From Albidovulum sp. (GTDB lineage: Bacteria; Pseudomonadota; Alphaproteobacteria; Rhodobacterales; Rhodobacteraceae): a stretch of DNA of 47,557 bases. The DNA lies in the NCBI GenBank assembly GCA_015491895.1, contig WFVA01000011.1:1-47557 (forward strand), read 5' to 3'. The notes below the pieces were generated by a model. The model made no database searches, was not told where the DNA came from, and saw only the letters and a list, made by a program, of their open reading frames with translations. The position numbers were made by a program, and so were the translations under genes. Below are positions 1 through 8,990 of this stretch, piece by piece (positions within the stretch are counted from its first letter, which is position 1; every line of letters begins with the position of its first letter).

Positions 1-1
1 C

Positions 2-730
2 ATGAAGCCGGAGGAGCTTGCCCGGAAGATGCCCTTCATCCTCGGCCGCGCCGCCGCCTGGTGGCGCGCGCGGGGGGAAAATGCGCAGGGCGGGGAAAAC
101 GCGGGGGATTGCCAGTTCAGCCGCGAGGATGTGGCGGTGCTTTCCCACGATTGGCCCTATTGCAATTTCTTCGCCGTGCAGGAATTCGAGCTTCGCTTCC
201 GCCGCTTTGGTGGCGCCATGAGCGCACCCGTGCCCCGCGCCGCCTTCACCGGCTATGATGCGGTGATCGTGCTGCCTTACGATCCGGCCCGCGACGAGGT
301 GTTGGTGGTGGAGCAGTTCCGCATGGGGCCCTTCGCGCGTGGCGCGCGCTGCCCGTGGGTGCTCGAGCCGGTGGCGGGGCATGTGGATCCGGGGGAAAGC
401 CCGGAGGCGGCGGGGCTGCGCGAGGCGCGCGAGGAGGCGGGGCTGGAAATCAAGCGCCTCATTCCCATTTCCCGCAGCTATCCTTCGCCCGGAGCTTCCA
501 CGGAATTCTATTACATCTTCCTCGGGCTTTGCGATCTGTCCGGCATTGGGGAGGGGATCGGGGGCAAGGCGGGCGAGCATGAGGATATCCGCCGCCATAT
601 CCTGCCCTTTGCGCGGCTCATGGAGATGGTCGAGCGCGGCGAGATCAATGTCACGCCGCTGGTGCTCGCGGCGCTCTGGCTCGCGCGCTGGCGTGAGCGC
701 CAGGATGGCACCGGGGCGAAAGCGGATTGA
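2..730 (+). CDS. trgB: TrgB-type NUDIX hydrolase, 5' end cut by the window
   Basis: Likely an ADP-ribose/nucleoside-diphosphate-sugar pyrophosphatase. The NUDIX box is complete at residues 126-148 of the visible part: Gly126, Glu132, then the REAREEAGL block with the metal-binding glutamates 141, 144 and 145. About 75 residues precede the NUDIX fold, including a conserved-looking stretch ending in an RFRRF motif. In Rhodobacterales relatives this piece follows a gamma-glutamylcyclotransferase-like N-terminal domain, so the ATG at base 2 is probably internal and the true start lies upstream; no ribosome binding site can be seen. cysK follows after 53 bases. In Rhodobacter sphaeroides trgAB next to cysK is a known tellurite-resistance locus, which is why I use the symbol; the phenotype here is inference. 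Confidence 0.8.
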   Translation: MKPEELARKMPFILGRAAAWWRARGENAQGGENAGDCQFSREDVAVLSHDWPYCNFFAVQEFELRFRRFGGAMSAPVPRAAFTGYDAVIVLPYDPARDEVLVVEQFRMGPFARGARCPWVLEPVAGHVDPGESPEAAGLREAREEAGLEIKRLIPISRSYPSPGASTEFYYIFLGLCDLSGIGEGIGGKAGEHEDIRRHILPFARLMEMVERGEINVTPLVLAALWLARWRERQDGTGAKAD

Positions 731-783
731 GCTTTCCCCGCCTTGTCCCTAGAGATGGGGAGAGGAAACAGGGAAACAGAGCC

Positions 784-1833
784 ATGGTTGCAACGCAGGC
801 CCCCGCCGCCGATCTCTCCGCCATTGTGGGCAACACGCCGCTCGTGCGCCTCAGGCGCGCCAGCGAGGAAACTGGCTGCGAGATCCTCGGCAAATGCGAA
901 TTCATGAACCCCGGCCAATCGGTGAAGGACCGCGCCGCGCTCTGGATCATCCGCGATGCGGTGGCGCGCGGCGCATTGCGCCCCGGGGGGGTGATCGTCG
1001 AGGGCACCGCGGGCAATACCGGCATCGGGCTGGCGCTTGTCGGGGCATCGATGGGCTTTCGCACGGTGATCGTGATCCCCGAGACCCAGAGCCGGGAAAA
1101 GAAGGAGATGCTGCGCCTTGCGGGGGCCGAGCTTGTGGAGGTGCCGGCGGTGCCCTATCGCAATCCGAACAATTTCGTTCACTATTCCCGCCGCCTTGCC
1201 GAGCGGCTTGCCGACAGCGAGCCGAACGGCGCCATCTGGGCCAACCAGTTCGACAATACCGCCAATCGCCGGGCCCATATCGAGAGCACGGCGCCCGAAA
1301 TATGGGAGCAGACCGGCGGCAAGCTGGATGGTTTCATCTGCGCCGTGGGCACCGGGGGCACGCTTGCGGGCGTGGCCATGGGGCTGAAGGAGCGGGCGGC
1401 GGCGGTGAAGATCGGCCTCGCCGATCCCGAGGGCGCGGCGCTCTACAGCTACTACACGAAGGGCGTTCTCGAGACCGAAGGAAGCTCCATCGCCGAAGGC
1501 ATAGGCCAGGTGCGCATCACCGCCAATCTCGAAGGGCTTGAGGTGGACATGCCCTACCGGATCCCCGACAGCGAGGCACTGCCGATCCTCTTCGATCTCG
1601 CCGAGCACGAAGGCATGGTGCTTGGCGGCTCTTCGGCGATCAATATCGCCGGCGCGATGCGCATGGCGCGCGAGATGGGGCCGGGGCACAGGATCGTCAC
1701 CATCCTCGCCGATTACGGCAATCGCTATCTCTCCAAGCTCTACAATCCCGCCTTCCTGCGTGAAAAGGGCCTGCCGGTGCCGGGGTGGCTCGATCGCCCG
1801 CCCCGCGCGCTTCCGCAGGTATTCGAGGGGTAG
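784..1833 (+). CDS. cysK: cysteine synthase A (O-acetylserine sulfhydrylase)
   Basis: PLP enzyme of 349 residues that makes cysteine from O-acetylserine and sulfide in the cytoplasm. The PLP lysine is Lys48 in the NPGQSVKDRAA motif; the substrate loop GTAGNTGIG and the phosphate-binding GTGGT loop follow at the expected distances. The reading frame is open upstream to a TTG at 727, but ATG 784 is preceded by a GGAGAGGAAAC-type purine stretch and gives the normal N-terminus ending in GNTPLVRLRR. The protein has a C-terminal extension compared with the shortest CysK enzymes, as is usual in Rhodobacterales. It sits between the TrgB-like gene and the mechanosensitive channel, five bases from the latter, so the three are probably co-transcribed. 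Confidence 0.93.
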   Translation: MVATQAPAADLSAIVGNTPLVRLRRASEETGCEILGKCEFMNPGQSVKDRAALWIIRDAVARGALRPGGVIVEGTAGNTGIGLALVGASMGFRTVIVIPETQSREKKEMLRLAGAELVEVPAVPYRNPNNFVHYSRRLAERLADSEPNGAIWANQFDNTANRRAHIESTAPEIWEQTGGKLDGFICAVGTGGTLAGVAMGLKERAAAVKIGLADPEGAALYSYYTKGVLETEGSSIAEGIGQVRITANLEGLEVDMPYRIPDSEALPILFDLAEHEGMVLGGSSAINIAGAMRMAREMGPGHRIVTILADYGNRYLSKLYNPAFLREKGLPVPGWLDRPPRALPQVFEG

Positions 1834-1838
1834 GGCGG

Positions 1839-4304
1839 ATGTTTGCCAGGGCCCTTGTTCGTCTCGCGCTGATCCTCATGCTGGCATTGGCCGGCAGCTT
1901 CGCAACCGGCGCGTTTGCCCCCGCCACAGCGCAGCAGGAAAACGCGATCCCTCTCCCCGATTACGAGGAATGGGAAAAGGTCGCCGCGCGCGCCGAAGAG
2001 GCGGTGGACGCGGCGCGCGCCTCCACCGTGGCGCTTGAAGCGCTGCGCAGCGAACTCGCGGGGTGGCGCGACCGATTCCTGCAGGCCCAGGATCTCAACA
2101 AGACGGCCATTGCTACCGTAAGATCCCAGCTCGAGGCCCTCGGCCCGCCGCCGGAAAACGGCGAGGAGGCCCCCGAGATCGCCACGCAGCGCAAGGCGCT
2201 CGAGGAGCGTCTGGCTGAGCTGGAAGCACCGGTGAAGGCTGCGCAGGTGGCCTACAGCCGCGCCGATTCCCTGATCCGCGGGATTGACAAGATCATCCGC
2301 GAACGTCAGGCGAACGCGCTTCTGGAGCTCGGCCCATCCCCCCTCAACCCGGCGCATTGGGGCCCCGCGCTCGGAGATCTCATCACCTTTCTCAGCGATG
2401 CCGGGCATGAATTCGTCACGGCCTGGGAAAGCCCCGTCCAGCGCGCCGAATTCAGGAAGAACCTGCCCGCGGCGCTGCTCTTTGGCGTGGTGGCGCTGGT
2501 GCTGCTTCTGAGGGGGCGGCGCTGGATGGAACGCCTTGCCATGCGTGTCCAGGATGCGGGAACGGGCTCGGCGCGCTGGTTCCTCGGCTTTGCCCTTTCG
2601 CTCGGGCAGGTGCTGCTGCCGCTGATCGGGCTGGTTTCCCTGGTGCTCGCTGTCTATGCCTCGGGGCTGGTGGGGCTGCGCACGGATCTCCTGCTTTCGC
2701 AGCTGCCGCAGATGGGCGCGATCTTCTTCATTGCGCTCTGGCTCGGATCACGCGCCTTCCCCAAGTATCGCGCCCATTTCGCGCCGCTCGATCTCACCGA
2801 TGCGCAAAGGCGCGCCGGGCGTTTCTACAGCGGCCTGTTGGGGCTGATGCTGGCGCTCAACAGGCTCATTGACGACATCTCCCAATACGAGGGCTGGGCG
2901 GCGGAAACGGTGAACACGCTGAAGTTCCCGATTGTCGCCCTTTGCGCGCTGGCGCTGTTTCGCATCGGCCAGATCCTGGTTTCCCACAGCCGCGAAGCAG
3001 CGGCGGAAGGCGGGGCTGAGGGTGAGGCGGCGCAAGAGGGGGCGGGTTACCGGCGGCAGGTGATCCACTTCCTTGGCCGGGTGCTGATCGCGGTTTCCGC
3101 CATCGGGGCGGCGGCCGGGGCGATCGGCTACATGCGCGCGGCCGAATTCCTGGTTTTCCCGACAGCCCTCTCCCTTGCCCTTCTTGCCTTTCTCCTGGTG
3201 CTCCTGCGGGTTCTCACCGAGATATATGCCCTCGTCATCGGCAATGAGCAGGCGGCGCGCGAATCCCTAGTCACGACGCTGACCGGTCTCGTGATGATGA
3301 TCGCCTCGCTGCCGTTCTTCGCCCTGATCTGGGGGGCGCGCGTGAGCGATCTGGCGGAGATCTGGGCGAGGTTCCGGGAAGGGTTCACCATCGGCGATAC
3401 CCGTATCTCGCCCGGCAGCTTCATTGCCTTCGTCATCATCTTCACCATCGGCTACATGCTGACCCGCCTGATCCAGGGCATGCTCAAGACATCCGTCCTG
3501 CCAAAGACGAAGATCGATCCGGGCGGTCAGAATGCCATCATCTCCGGGATCGGCTATCTCGGCATCTTCCTTTCCGCCGTGATCGCCATCACGGCGGCGG
3601 GCATCGATCTTTCCTCGCTCGCCATCGTGGCCGGGGCGCTTTCCGTCGGGATCGGCTTTGGCCTGCAGAATATCGTGTCCAATTTCGTCTCCGGCATCAT
3701 TCTCCTGATCGAGCGCCCCATCGCCGAGGGCGACTGGATCGAGGTGGGCGGCAAGATGGGTTACGTGCGCGATATTTCCGTGCGCTCGACCCGCATCGAA
3801 ACCTTCGACCGCACCGATGTGATCGTGCCCAATTCCGATCTCGTCTCCGGCATGGTGACGAACTGGACGCGCGGCAATTCCGTGGGCCGGATCATCGTGC
3901 CGGTGGGGGTGGCCTATGGCACGGATACACGCGAAGTGGAGAAGATCCTGCGCGAGATCGCCGAGGCGCATCCGATGGTGCTCGTCAACCCGCCGCCGGG
4001 GGTCGTTTTCCAAGGGTTCGGCGCCGATTCGCTCGATTTCGAGATCCGCGCCATCCTGCGCGACGTGAATTTCTCGCTCAGCGTGAAATCCGACATCAAC
4101 CACGAAATCGCACGCCGCTTCGCCGAGGAAGGGATCGAGATCCCCTTTGCGCAGCGCGATATCTGGCTGCGCAATCCCGAGAGCCTGAAAGGCGTCTGCG
4201 CGCCGGGAGGGGCGAAGAAGGCGCGCAGCGGAAAAGAGGCGGCCGGGGCGGGGAAGAACGCCGGGGGGAAGGGCGGCAAGGATGCTTCCGGCGGCGAAGG
4301 CTGA
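1839..4304 (+). CDS. DUF3772 mechanosensitive channel of the MscS family
   Basis: Large (821 residues) inner-membrane MscS-type channel. Residues 1-32 form a signal peptide ending near ATAQQ. A charged, helical periplasmic region (about 35-190, DUF3772-type) follows, then roughly ten hydrophobic segments between residues 205 and 590. The MscS pore helix and beta domain are clear at about 585-680: a Gly/Ala-rich stretch with IGFGLQNIVSNFVSG, then the IERPIAEGDWIEV segment. The last 35 residues are a Lys/Gly-rich low-complexity tail. I chose ATG 1839, five bases after the cysK stop, over an upstream in-frame ATG at 1785 inside cysK, because it puts the signal peptide at the N-terminus. It should release solutes on hypo-osmotic shock. 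Neighbours suggest an operon with trgB-cysK. Confidence 0.88.
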   Translation: MFARALVRLALILMLALAGSFATGAFAPATAQQENAIPLPDYEEWEKVAARAEEAVDAARASTVALEALRSELAGWRDRFLQAQDLNKTAIATVRSQLEALGPPPENGEEAPEIATQRKALEERLAELEAPVKAAQVAYSRADSLIRGIDKIIRERQANALLELGPSPLNPAHWGPALGDLITFLSDAGHEFVTAWESPVQRAEFRKNLPAALLFGVVALVLLLRGRRWMERLAMRVQDAGTGSARWFLGFALSLGQVLLPLIGLVSLVLAVYASGLVGLRTDLLLSQLPQMGAIFFIALWLGSRAFPKYRAHFAPLDLTDAQRRAGRFYSGLLGLMLALNRLIDDISQYEGWAAETVNTLKFPIVALCALALFRIGQILVSHSREAAAEGGAEGEAAQEGAGYRRQVIHFLGRVLIAVSAIGAAAGAIGYMRAAEFLVFPTALSLALLAFLLVLLRVLTEIYALVIGNEQAARESLVTTLTGLVMMIASLPFFALIWGARVSDLAEIWARFREGFTIGDTRISPGSFIAFVIIFTIGYMLTRLIQGMLKTSVLPKTKIDPGGQNAIISGIGYLGIFLSAVIAITAAGIDLSSLAIVAGALSVGIGFGLQNIVSNFVSGIILLIERPIAEGDWIEVGGKMGYVRDISVRSTRIETFDRTDVIVPNSDLVSGMVTNWTRGNSVGRIIVPVGVAYGTDTREVEKILREIAEAHPMVLVNPPPGVVFQGFGADSLDFEIRAILRDVNFSLSVKSDINHEIARRFAEEGIEIPFAQRDIWLRNPESLKGVCAPGGAKKARSGKEAAGAGKNAGGKGGKDASGGEG

Positions 4305-4364
4305 CGGGTATGAACAGGGCGCTGCGGGCACCGCAGGCCGCAATTCGGGAACATGAGGGATCAT

Positions 4365-4940
4365 ATGAAGAAACTGCTGGAAAATCGAACCGTTCTGATC
4401 CTTCTGATCCTGCTTACCTCCGCCGCCAGCTATCTCACCTTCCGCTATCTCTATGGCGTGTCCGGGGATTTCCCCTTCACCCAGGAAATCCTGCTGGTGT
4501 TCATCGGCGCGGTGGCCACGGTGCTGATCACGGCCGTTCTTCTCAATCAGCAGACGGAGCTTGAGCTGCGCAAGGAAGGGCAGGTGCTGCTTCTGGATCA
4601 GAAATCCGCCACCTATTCGGCGCTGGTCGAACATATCGGCGAGATCGTCGAGAAGGGGCGGATGGATGCGGCCGAACTGGCCGAGCTGAAGGTGCTCAAC
4701 CACAAGCTCGCCATGATCGCCAGCGCCGACGTGATCCATCAGTTCAGTGAGGTGCTGCGGCGCCTCGACGAGGCCGTTGCCGATGATGCGATCTCCGGGA
4801 GCGAGCAGGCCCGCATCATGCGCGCGGTGGCCCGTCTGACCTATTTCATGCGCCATGATCTTCTTGGCCGGATCGAAGGGGAGGATGATCGGGAAGTGCT
4901 CTCCGACATCCTCGCCAACGCCGATGATCTGGAGGATTGA
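4365..4940 (+). CDS. hypothetical two-TM membrane protein
   Basis: 191 residues; I do not recognise the family. Two hydrophobic helices at about 9-29 and 41-60 are separated by a short acidic loop, followed by a long, charged, probably cytoplasmic helical domain (about 65-190) rich in Glu, Leu and Arg. ATG 4365 has GAGGGA four bases upstream; ATG 4353, in the same frame, is the alternative and adds four residues. It starts 60 bases after the MscS-type channel and is read in the same direction, so a link to that operon is possible. It is followed by a hairpin terminator shared with the convergent HdeD-like gene. Codon use matches its neighbours, supporting a real gene. Confidence 0.75.
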   Translation: MKKLLENRTVLILLILLTSAASYLTFRYLYGVSGDFPFTQEILLVFIGAVATVLITAVLLNQQTELELRKEGQVLLLDQKSATYSALVEHIGEIVEKGRMDAAELAELKVLNHKLAMIASADVIHQFSEVLRRLDEAVADDAISGSEQARIMRAVARLTYFMRHDLLGRIEGEDDREVLSDILANADDLED

Positions 4941-4953
4941 AGCAGGGGGCAGG

Positions 4954-4990
4954 AAAAAGGGAAGGCGCGCGGATTTCCGCGCGCCTTCCC
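4954..4990 (-). terminator. rho-independent terminator of the HdeD-like gene
   Basis: A perfect 14-bp stem (4959-4972 with 4977-4990) closes a 4-base ATTT loop. Read on the minus strand it is followed by five T (complement of A at 4954-4958). It lies 37 bases after the stop of the minus-strand HdeD-like gene, and it also separates that gene from the convergent plus-strand gene ending at 4940. Confidence 0.85.
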
Positions 4991-5027
4991 TGCTCCACTC
5001 CTGCCCGCTCGGGCAGGTGCACCGGCT

Positions 5028-5639
5028 TCAGGCGCTGGCGGCAAGCCTGCGCAGGCTGAGCGCAAGCGCCATCTCCAGCACCCCGTGCAGCACGGCATAG
5101 AAGCCGATCAGCCAGCCCATGGTGACGATGCCCGCGGCCGGGTTGCCCCAGAGCACCACCGGGATGGCGAGGCCGAGCACGAGACTGACGATGCCCGAGA
5201 GCGCAAGAAGCCATTCTCCCTCGATCTCCTTGCGCAGGCGGATTGCCGCGAGGATCTCCATGATCCCGGTGGCAATCGCCCAGATCGAGATCATCGCCCA
5301 GTTGAAGGCCACCAGCGAGATCACCGAAAGGCCGGGCAGCACCAGCACGATGATACCCACCATGATGCCGAGCGCGCCCCGGATCATGAGCTGCCAGAAA
5401 TTGTCGCGGTTGCGCACCGCCGAGATCACCGAGAGGATCCCGTCGGCCATGGCATAGGCGCCGAAGAGCAGCGTCATCGCATAGACGGCGCCAACCGGCA
5501 TCCAGAAGGCCAGCAGGCCGAAAATCAGGGTGACCAGCCCGCTGAGGAAGATCCAGCCCCACCGCGGCTTTAGAATTTCGACGACGTTGGCGCCGTCTGC
5601 CGGGGTATCCTGGTCTGTCGTGTTTTCATTCGTATTCAT
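5028..5639 (-). CDS. HdeD-family membrane protein
   Basis: 203 residues with about six evenly spaced transmembrane helices (DUF308/HdeD-type repeats), short loops and a positively charged C-terminus ending RRLAASA. The hydrophilic N-terminus (about 25 residues, Asn/Thr/Asp-rich) precedes the first helix, which begins after a PRWGWIF motif typical of the family. In E. coli HdeD contributes to acid resistance at high cell density; the role in alphaproteobacteria is not established. ATG 5639 is chosen because GGAAAGGAACAG lies just upstream on the minus strand; an in-frame start at 5690 has no such site. The gene stands alone, with its own terminator at 4954-4990. Confidence 0.85.
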   Translation of the reverse strand: MNTNENTTDQDTPADGANVVEILKPRWGWIFLSGLVTLIFGLLAFWMPVGAVYAMTLLFGAYAMADGILSVISAVRNRDNFWQLMIRGALGIMVGIIVLVLPGLSVISLVAFNWAMISIWAIATGIMEILAAIRLRKEIEGEWLLALSGIVSLVLGLAIPVVLWGNPAAGIVTMGWLIGFYAVLHGVLEMALALSLRRLAASA

Positions 5640-5800
5640 CTGTCTGTTCCTTTCCGATGCGTTTTCGTGCTGCGCCCTGATTTCCGGCACGCCACCAGCG
5701 CATCATTTGCTGTGTATCGGCTTCAGATGGTTTCGCCTGACCCCAAGTCAACCCCCCGGGCAGGATTGCATCTGCTCCGCTTCTTTTGCCGTTCCGCCCC

Positions 5801-5828
5801 TTGTAATGGCCGTGAAATTGACTATACG
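5801..5828 (+). promoter_or_regulatory. sigma70-type promoter candidate for tRNA-Ser
   Basis: TTGTAA (5801-5806), 16-base spacer, TATACG (5823-5828). The expected transcription start falls about five bases before the mature tRNA 5' end at 5840, the short leader usual for a tRNA gene. Confidence 0.5.
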
Positions 5829-5839
5829 AATTTCCGGAC

Positions 5840-5929
5840 GGAGAGGTGGCCGAGTGGTCGAAGGCGCACGCCTGGAACGCGTGTAGGCCCGAAAGGGTCT
5901 CCAGGGTTCGAATCCCTGTCTCTCCGCCA
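5840..5929 (+). tRNA. tRNA-Ser (anticodon GGA)
   Basis: 90-base type II tRNA. Acceptor 5' strand GGAGAGG pairs with TCTCTCC (one G-U), discriminator G, and CCA is encoded at 5927-5929. The anticodon loop CTGGAAC gives GGA at 5874-5876, reading UCC/UCU. A long variable arm with a GGCCCGAAAGGGTC-type stem lies between the anticodon and T arms, as required for tRNA-Ser, and the T loop TTCGAAT is canonical. Confidence 0.97.
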
Positions 5930-6283
5930 GCCGTTCCTGCGTTTTCCGCGGCCTGGAAACCGCCGGGCGAATATCGCCATGACAGAATATGACTCGATTT
6001 CGGGAGCTTGGGGAGATGCCTTCGCAGGCGGCGAGATCTCGGGCGGGATCAGTGCCGGTTTCCTGGAGCGGCCCCAGTTTTTCGGACAGCCCGCCGGGCA
6101 GTGCGTGCCCCCGCGGGAGAGCGCCGCCCCGTCCTCGAGCAGTCGGGTTTCCGCCCGCCCCTTGCGTCCCTCTTCCGCAGGGGCTATACGCGCCCGGTGG
6201 CGCTCCGCGCCGCAGAATCAAAAGCATGAATGCCGTGGTTGGCCCATCGCTTCGGGGTCATATCCGGCTTGAAAGGAAGCGAC
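5930..6283 (+). other. 354-base stretch without a gene between tRNA-Ser and rplO
   Basis: Short open frames run through it on both strands, but none has a convincing start, codon pattern or recognisable product. It contains the rplO promoter candidate at 6162-6190 and about 90 bases of leader before rplO. In most genomes rpmD and rpsE would lie here; neither is present. Confidence 0.6.
6162..6190 (+). promoter_or_regulatory. sigma70-type promoter candidate for the rplO-rplQ cluster
   Basis: TTGCGT (6162-6167), 17-base spacer, TATACG (6185-6190), with the same -10 hexamer as the tRNA-Ser promoter candidate. It would give a leader of about 85 bases before rplO. Since no ribosomal gene lies upstream, the cluster needs a promoter around here. 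Confidence 0.45.
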
Positions 6284-6757
6284 ATGAAACTCCATGAACT
6301 GCGCGACAATCCCGGCGCAACCAAACCCCGTACCCGCGTTGGCCGCGGCCCCGGCTCCGGCAAGGGCAAGACGGCCGGGCGCGGCATCAAGGGCCAGAAA
6401 TCCCGCTCCGGCGTGGCCATCAAGGGCTTCGAGGGCGGCCAGATGCCGCTCTATCAGCGCCTGCCCAAGCGCGGCTTTAACAAGCCAGGCCGCAAGCGCT
6501 ACGCCATTGTCAATCTCGGCCTGATCCAGAAATTCATCGACGCCAAGAAGCTCGATGCGAAGAAACCGATCACCGAGGATGTGCTCGTGGAAAGCGGGCT
6601 CGTGCGCCGCAAGGAGGATGGCGTGCGGATTCTGGCCAAGGGTGCATTCAAGGCCAAGGTCGATCTCACCGTGACGGGCGCTTCGCGCGCCGCCATCGAG
6701 GCGGTGGAAAAGGCCGGCGGCAAGCTCAATGTCACGGTTCCGGCGGCGGCTGAATAA
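6284..6757 (+). CDS. rplO: 50S ribosomal protein L15
   Basis: 157 residues, normal for L15. The N-terminus [12 protein letters not shown] is followed by the basic Gly/Lys/Arg-rich loop that reaches into the large subunit (about residues 12-50, including [10 protein letters not shown]), and the C-terminal globular domain carries the [14 protein letters not shown] and [14 protein letters not shown] elements of the L15 signature. ATG 6284 has GGAAGCGAC upstream and gives the expected N-terminus; an in-frame ATG 54 bases earlier has no support. First gene of a segment equal to the distal spc operon plus the alpha operon; rpmD, which normally precedes rplO, is absent. Confidence 0.97.
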   Translation: MKLHELRDNPGATKPRTRVGRGPGSGKGKTAGRGIKGQKSRSGVAIKGFEGGQMPLYQRLPKRGFNKPGRKRYAIVNLGLIQKFIDAKKLDAKKPITEDVLVESGLVRRKEDGVRILAKGAFKAKVDLTVTGASRAAIEAVEKAGGKLNVTVPAAAE

Positions 6758-6804
6758 GCGCTTGTGAGCGGCGCTTCGTCCGCTTAAAAAACACACAGGT
6801 TTTC

Positions 6805-6840
6805 CAGCGCCGCCGACCGGAAACCGGTTTGGCGGCGCTG
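6805..6840 (+). promoter_or_regulatory. stem-loop between rplO and secY
   Basis: Perfect 10-bp outer stem CAGCGCCGCC (6805-6814) with GGCGGCGCTG (6831-6840), and a 5-bp inner stem ACCGG/CCGGT (6816-6820, 6824-6828) closing an AAA loop. No T run follows, so it looks like an RNA processing or stability element rather than a terminator. It ends 19 bases before the secY start. Confidence 0.55.
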
Positions 6841-6859
6841 TCATAAAGAGAGAGAGAGC

Positions 6860-8230
6860 ATGGCTTCTGCAGCGGAACAGATGGCGGCAAACATGAGCTG
6901 GAGCGCCCTTGGCAAGGCCACGGAGCTTCGCCAGCGGATATTCTTCACCCTCGGCCTGCTTATCGTTTACCGGCTCGGCACCTATCTTCCGGTGCCGGGG
7001 ATCGATGCGGAAGCATTGCGTGATTTCATGGAAACCGCGCAATCGGGCATCGGCGGCATTCTGGGCATGTTCACCGGCGGCGCGCTGACCCGAATGGGGA
7101 TCTTCGCGCTCGGCATCATGCCCTATATCTCGGCCTCGATTATCGTCCAGCTCATGGCTTCGCTCTACAAGCCGCTCGAGCAGCTCAAGAAGGAAGGCGA
7201 GCAGGGGCGCAAGAAGATCAACCAATATACCCGCTACGGCACGGTGCTTCTCGCCACGTTTCAGGCCTATGGTCTCGCGAAATCGCTCGAAAGCGGCAAT
7301 CTCGTGCAGGATCCCGGGCTCTATTTCGAGGCCGCCACCGTGATCACGCTGGTGGGCGGCACGATGTTCCTCATGTGGCTCGGTGAGCAGATCACGGCCC
7401 GCGGCATCGGCAACGGTATCTCGCTCATCATCTTTGTCGGCATCGTCGCCGAGATCCCCGCCGCCCTGGTGCAGTTCTTCAGCCAGAGCCGCAGCGGCGG
7501 CCTGAGCCCGGTTGTGGTCGTCGGGGTGATCGTGATGGTGATTGCCGTGATCGCCTTCGTCGTGTTCATGGAGAGGGCGCTGAGAAAGGTCCACATTCAG
7601 TATCCGCGCCGCCAGGTGGGGATGAAGGTGTATGACAGCAGCAGTTCGCACCTGCCGATCAAGGTGAACCCGGCCGGCGTGATTCCGGTGATCTTCGCAA
7701 GCTCGCTTCTGCTTCTGCCCACCACGATCGCCACCTTCTCGGGCGATCAGACGGGGCCGGTCATGTCCACCATCCTGGCCTATTTCGGGCCGGGCCAGCC
7801 GCTCTATCTGCTGTTCTTCGGAGCGATGATCATCTTCTTCACCTACTTCTACACCTTCAATGTTTCCTTCAAGCCGGAAGAGGTGGCGGAGAACCTGAAG
7901 AACCAGGGCGGTTTCATTCCCGGTATCCGGCCCGGGAAGAAGACGGCCGAATATCTGGAATATGTCGTATCGCGGCTTCTGGTGATCGGCTCTATCTATC
8001 TGGCCGCCGTGGGCCTGCTGCCCGATCTTCTGCGTGCGGAGTTCAACATTCCCTTCTACTTCGGCGGCACATCGGTGCTGATCGTCGTTTCGGTCACGAT
8101 GGACACGATCCAGCAGGTCCAGTCGCACCTGCTGGCGCATCAATATGAAAGCCTGATCGAGAAATCCCAGCTGCGCGGCAGGAAGGGCCCCGGCAGCTCG
8201 GGGCGGCGCAAGAGGAAGCTCAACAGATGA
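6860..8230 (+). CDS. secY: preprotein translocase subunit SecY
   Basis: 456 residues; the central channel subunit of the SecYEG translocon in the inner membrane. About ten hydrophobic helices can be followed. Family landmarks include the N-terminal [19 protein letters not shown] segment, the plug region [17 protein letters not shown] after helix 1, the QYTRYGTV loop, the cytoplasmic RRQVG loop, the [13 protein letters not shown] helix, and the [18 protein letters not shown] loop used for SecA and ribosome docking. ATG 6860 follows a GA-repeat purine stretch that can act as a ribosome binding site. Its stop overlaps the adk start by four bases (ATGA), so the two are translationally coupled. 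Confidence 0.97.
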   Translation: MASAAEQMAANMSWSALGKATELRQRIFFTLGLLIVYRLGTYLPVPGIDAEALRDFMETAQSGIGGILGMFTGGALTRMGIFALGIMPYISASIIVQLMASLYKPLEQLKKEGEQGRKKINQYTRYGTVLLATFQAYGLAKSLESGNLVQDPGLYFEAATVITLVGGTMFLMWLGEQITARGIGNGISLIIFVGIVAEIPAALVQFFSQSRSGGLSPVVVVGVIVMVIAVIAFVVFMERALRKVHIQYPRRQVGMKVYDSSSSHLPIKVNPAGVIPVIFASSLLLLPTTIATFSGDQTGPVMSTILAYFGPGQPLYLLFFGAMIIFFTYFYTFNVSFKPEEVAENLKNQGGFIPGIRPGKKTAEYLEYVVSRLLVIGSIYLAAVGLLPDLLRAEFNIPFYFGGTSVLIVVSVTMDTIQQVQSHLLAHQYESLIEKSQLRGRKGPGSSGRRKRKLNR

Positions 8231-8883
8231 ACATCATCCTGCTTGGCCCGCCGGGAGCGGGCAAGGGCACGCAGGCGCGGCGCCTCGAGAAGGAACGCGG
8301 CCTCATTCAGCTCTCCACCGGCGACATGCTGCGCGAGGCGCGCACGTCGGGCACGGAGATGGGCCGCAAGGTGGCCGCGATCATGGATGCGGGCGAGCTT
8401 GTCACCGATGATATCGTGATCGGGCTGATCGAGGAGAAGCTGAAAAGCGGTGAGGGGCGGGGCTTCATTTTCGATGGTTTCCCCCGCACGCTCGCCCAGG
8501 CCGATGCGCTCGAGGATCTGCTTGCGCGCCACGGGCAGAAGCTCGACGCGGTGATCGAGCTTCGGGTGGATGATGATGCGCTGGTGAAGCGCATTTCCGG
8601 GCGCTACACCTGCGGCGATTGCGGCGAGGTCTATCATGACGATACGAAGCCCAGCGCCGAGGCGGGCAAATGCGACAAATGCGGCTCCACCAACCTCAAG
8701 CGCCGCGCCGATGACAATCCGGAAGCCCTCAAGACCCGCCTCATGGAATACTACAAGAAGACATCCCCGCTGATCGGCTACTATTACGCCAAGGGGCTTC
8801 TGCACCCGGTTGACGGGCTGGCGCCGATCGAGGATGTGGCGCGCCAAATCGCCGGAATACTCGATCGCATCGGGAGCCCTTGA
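8227..8883 (+). CDS. adk: adenylate kinase
   Basis: 218 residues; interconverts ATP + AMP and 2 ADP in the cytoplasm. The P-loop GPPGAGKGT is at residues 7-15, the AMP-binding STGDMLRE at 30-37 and DGFPRT at 83-88. The LID domain carries four cysteines, Cys129, Cys132, Cys149 and Cys152, in two CxxC pairs, indicating a structural zinc site as in Gram-positive and many alphaproteobacterial long-form enzymes. The start overlaps the secY stop by four bases. adk lying between secY and rpsM is the common arrangement in this cluster. Confidence 0.97.
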   Translation: MNIILLGPPGAGKGTQARRLEKERGLIQLSTGDMLREARTSGTEMGRKVAAIMDAGELVTDDIVIGLIEEKLKSGEGRGFIFDGFPRTLAQADALEDLLARHGQKLDAVIELRVDDDALVKRISGRYTCGDCGEVYHDDTKPSAEAGKCDKCGSTNLKRRADDNPEALKTRLMEYYKKTSPLIGYYYAKGLLHPVDGLAPIEDVARQIAGILDRIGSP

Positions 8884-8990
8884 CGGGGCTCCGAAAACCC
8901 CCTAATTGGGCGTCTCTCGGAGAGAGAATCGAAACTGGAGCGTTGCCGATCAAGGCCCGCAGCGCGCCGCCAGCACATGAAATCAGCAAT

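Noticed and set aside
511-1689. 392-codon open frame on the minus strand opposite cysK
   Set aside because: Composition is Arg/Ala/His-rich as in shadows of GC-rich genes, no family match, and the plus-strand CysK is certain.
3267-4856. 529-codon minus-strand frame opposite the MscS-type channel
   Set aside because: His/Asp/Gly-rich shadow with no domain; crosses two well supported plus-strand genes.
6218-8143. 641-codon minus-strand frame opposite rplO and secY
   Set aside because: Shadow of SecY; the antisense product has no recognisable fold and no ribosome binding site.
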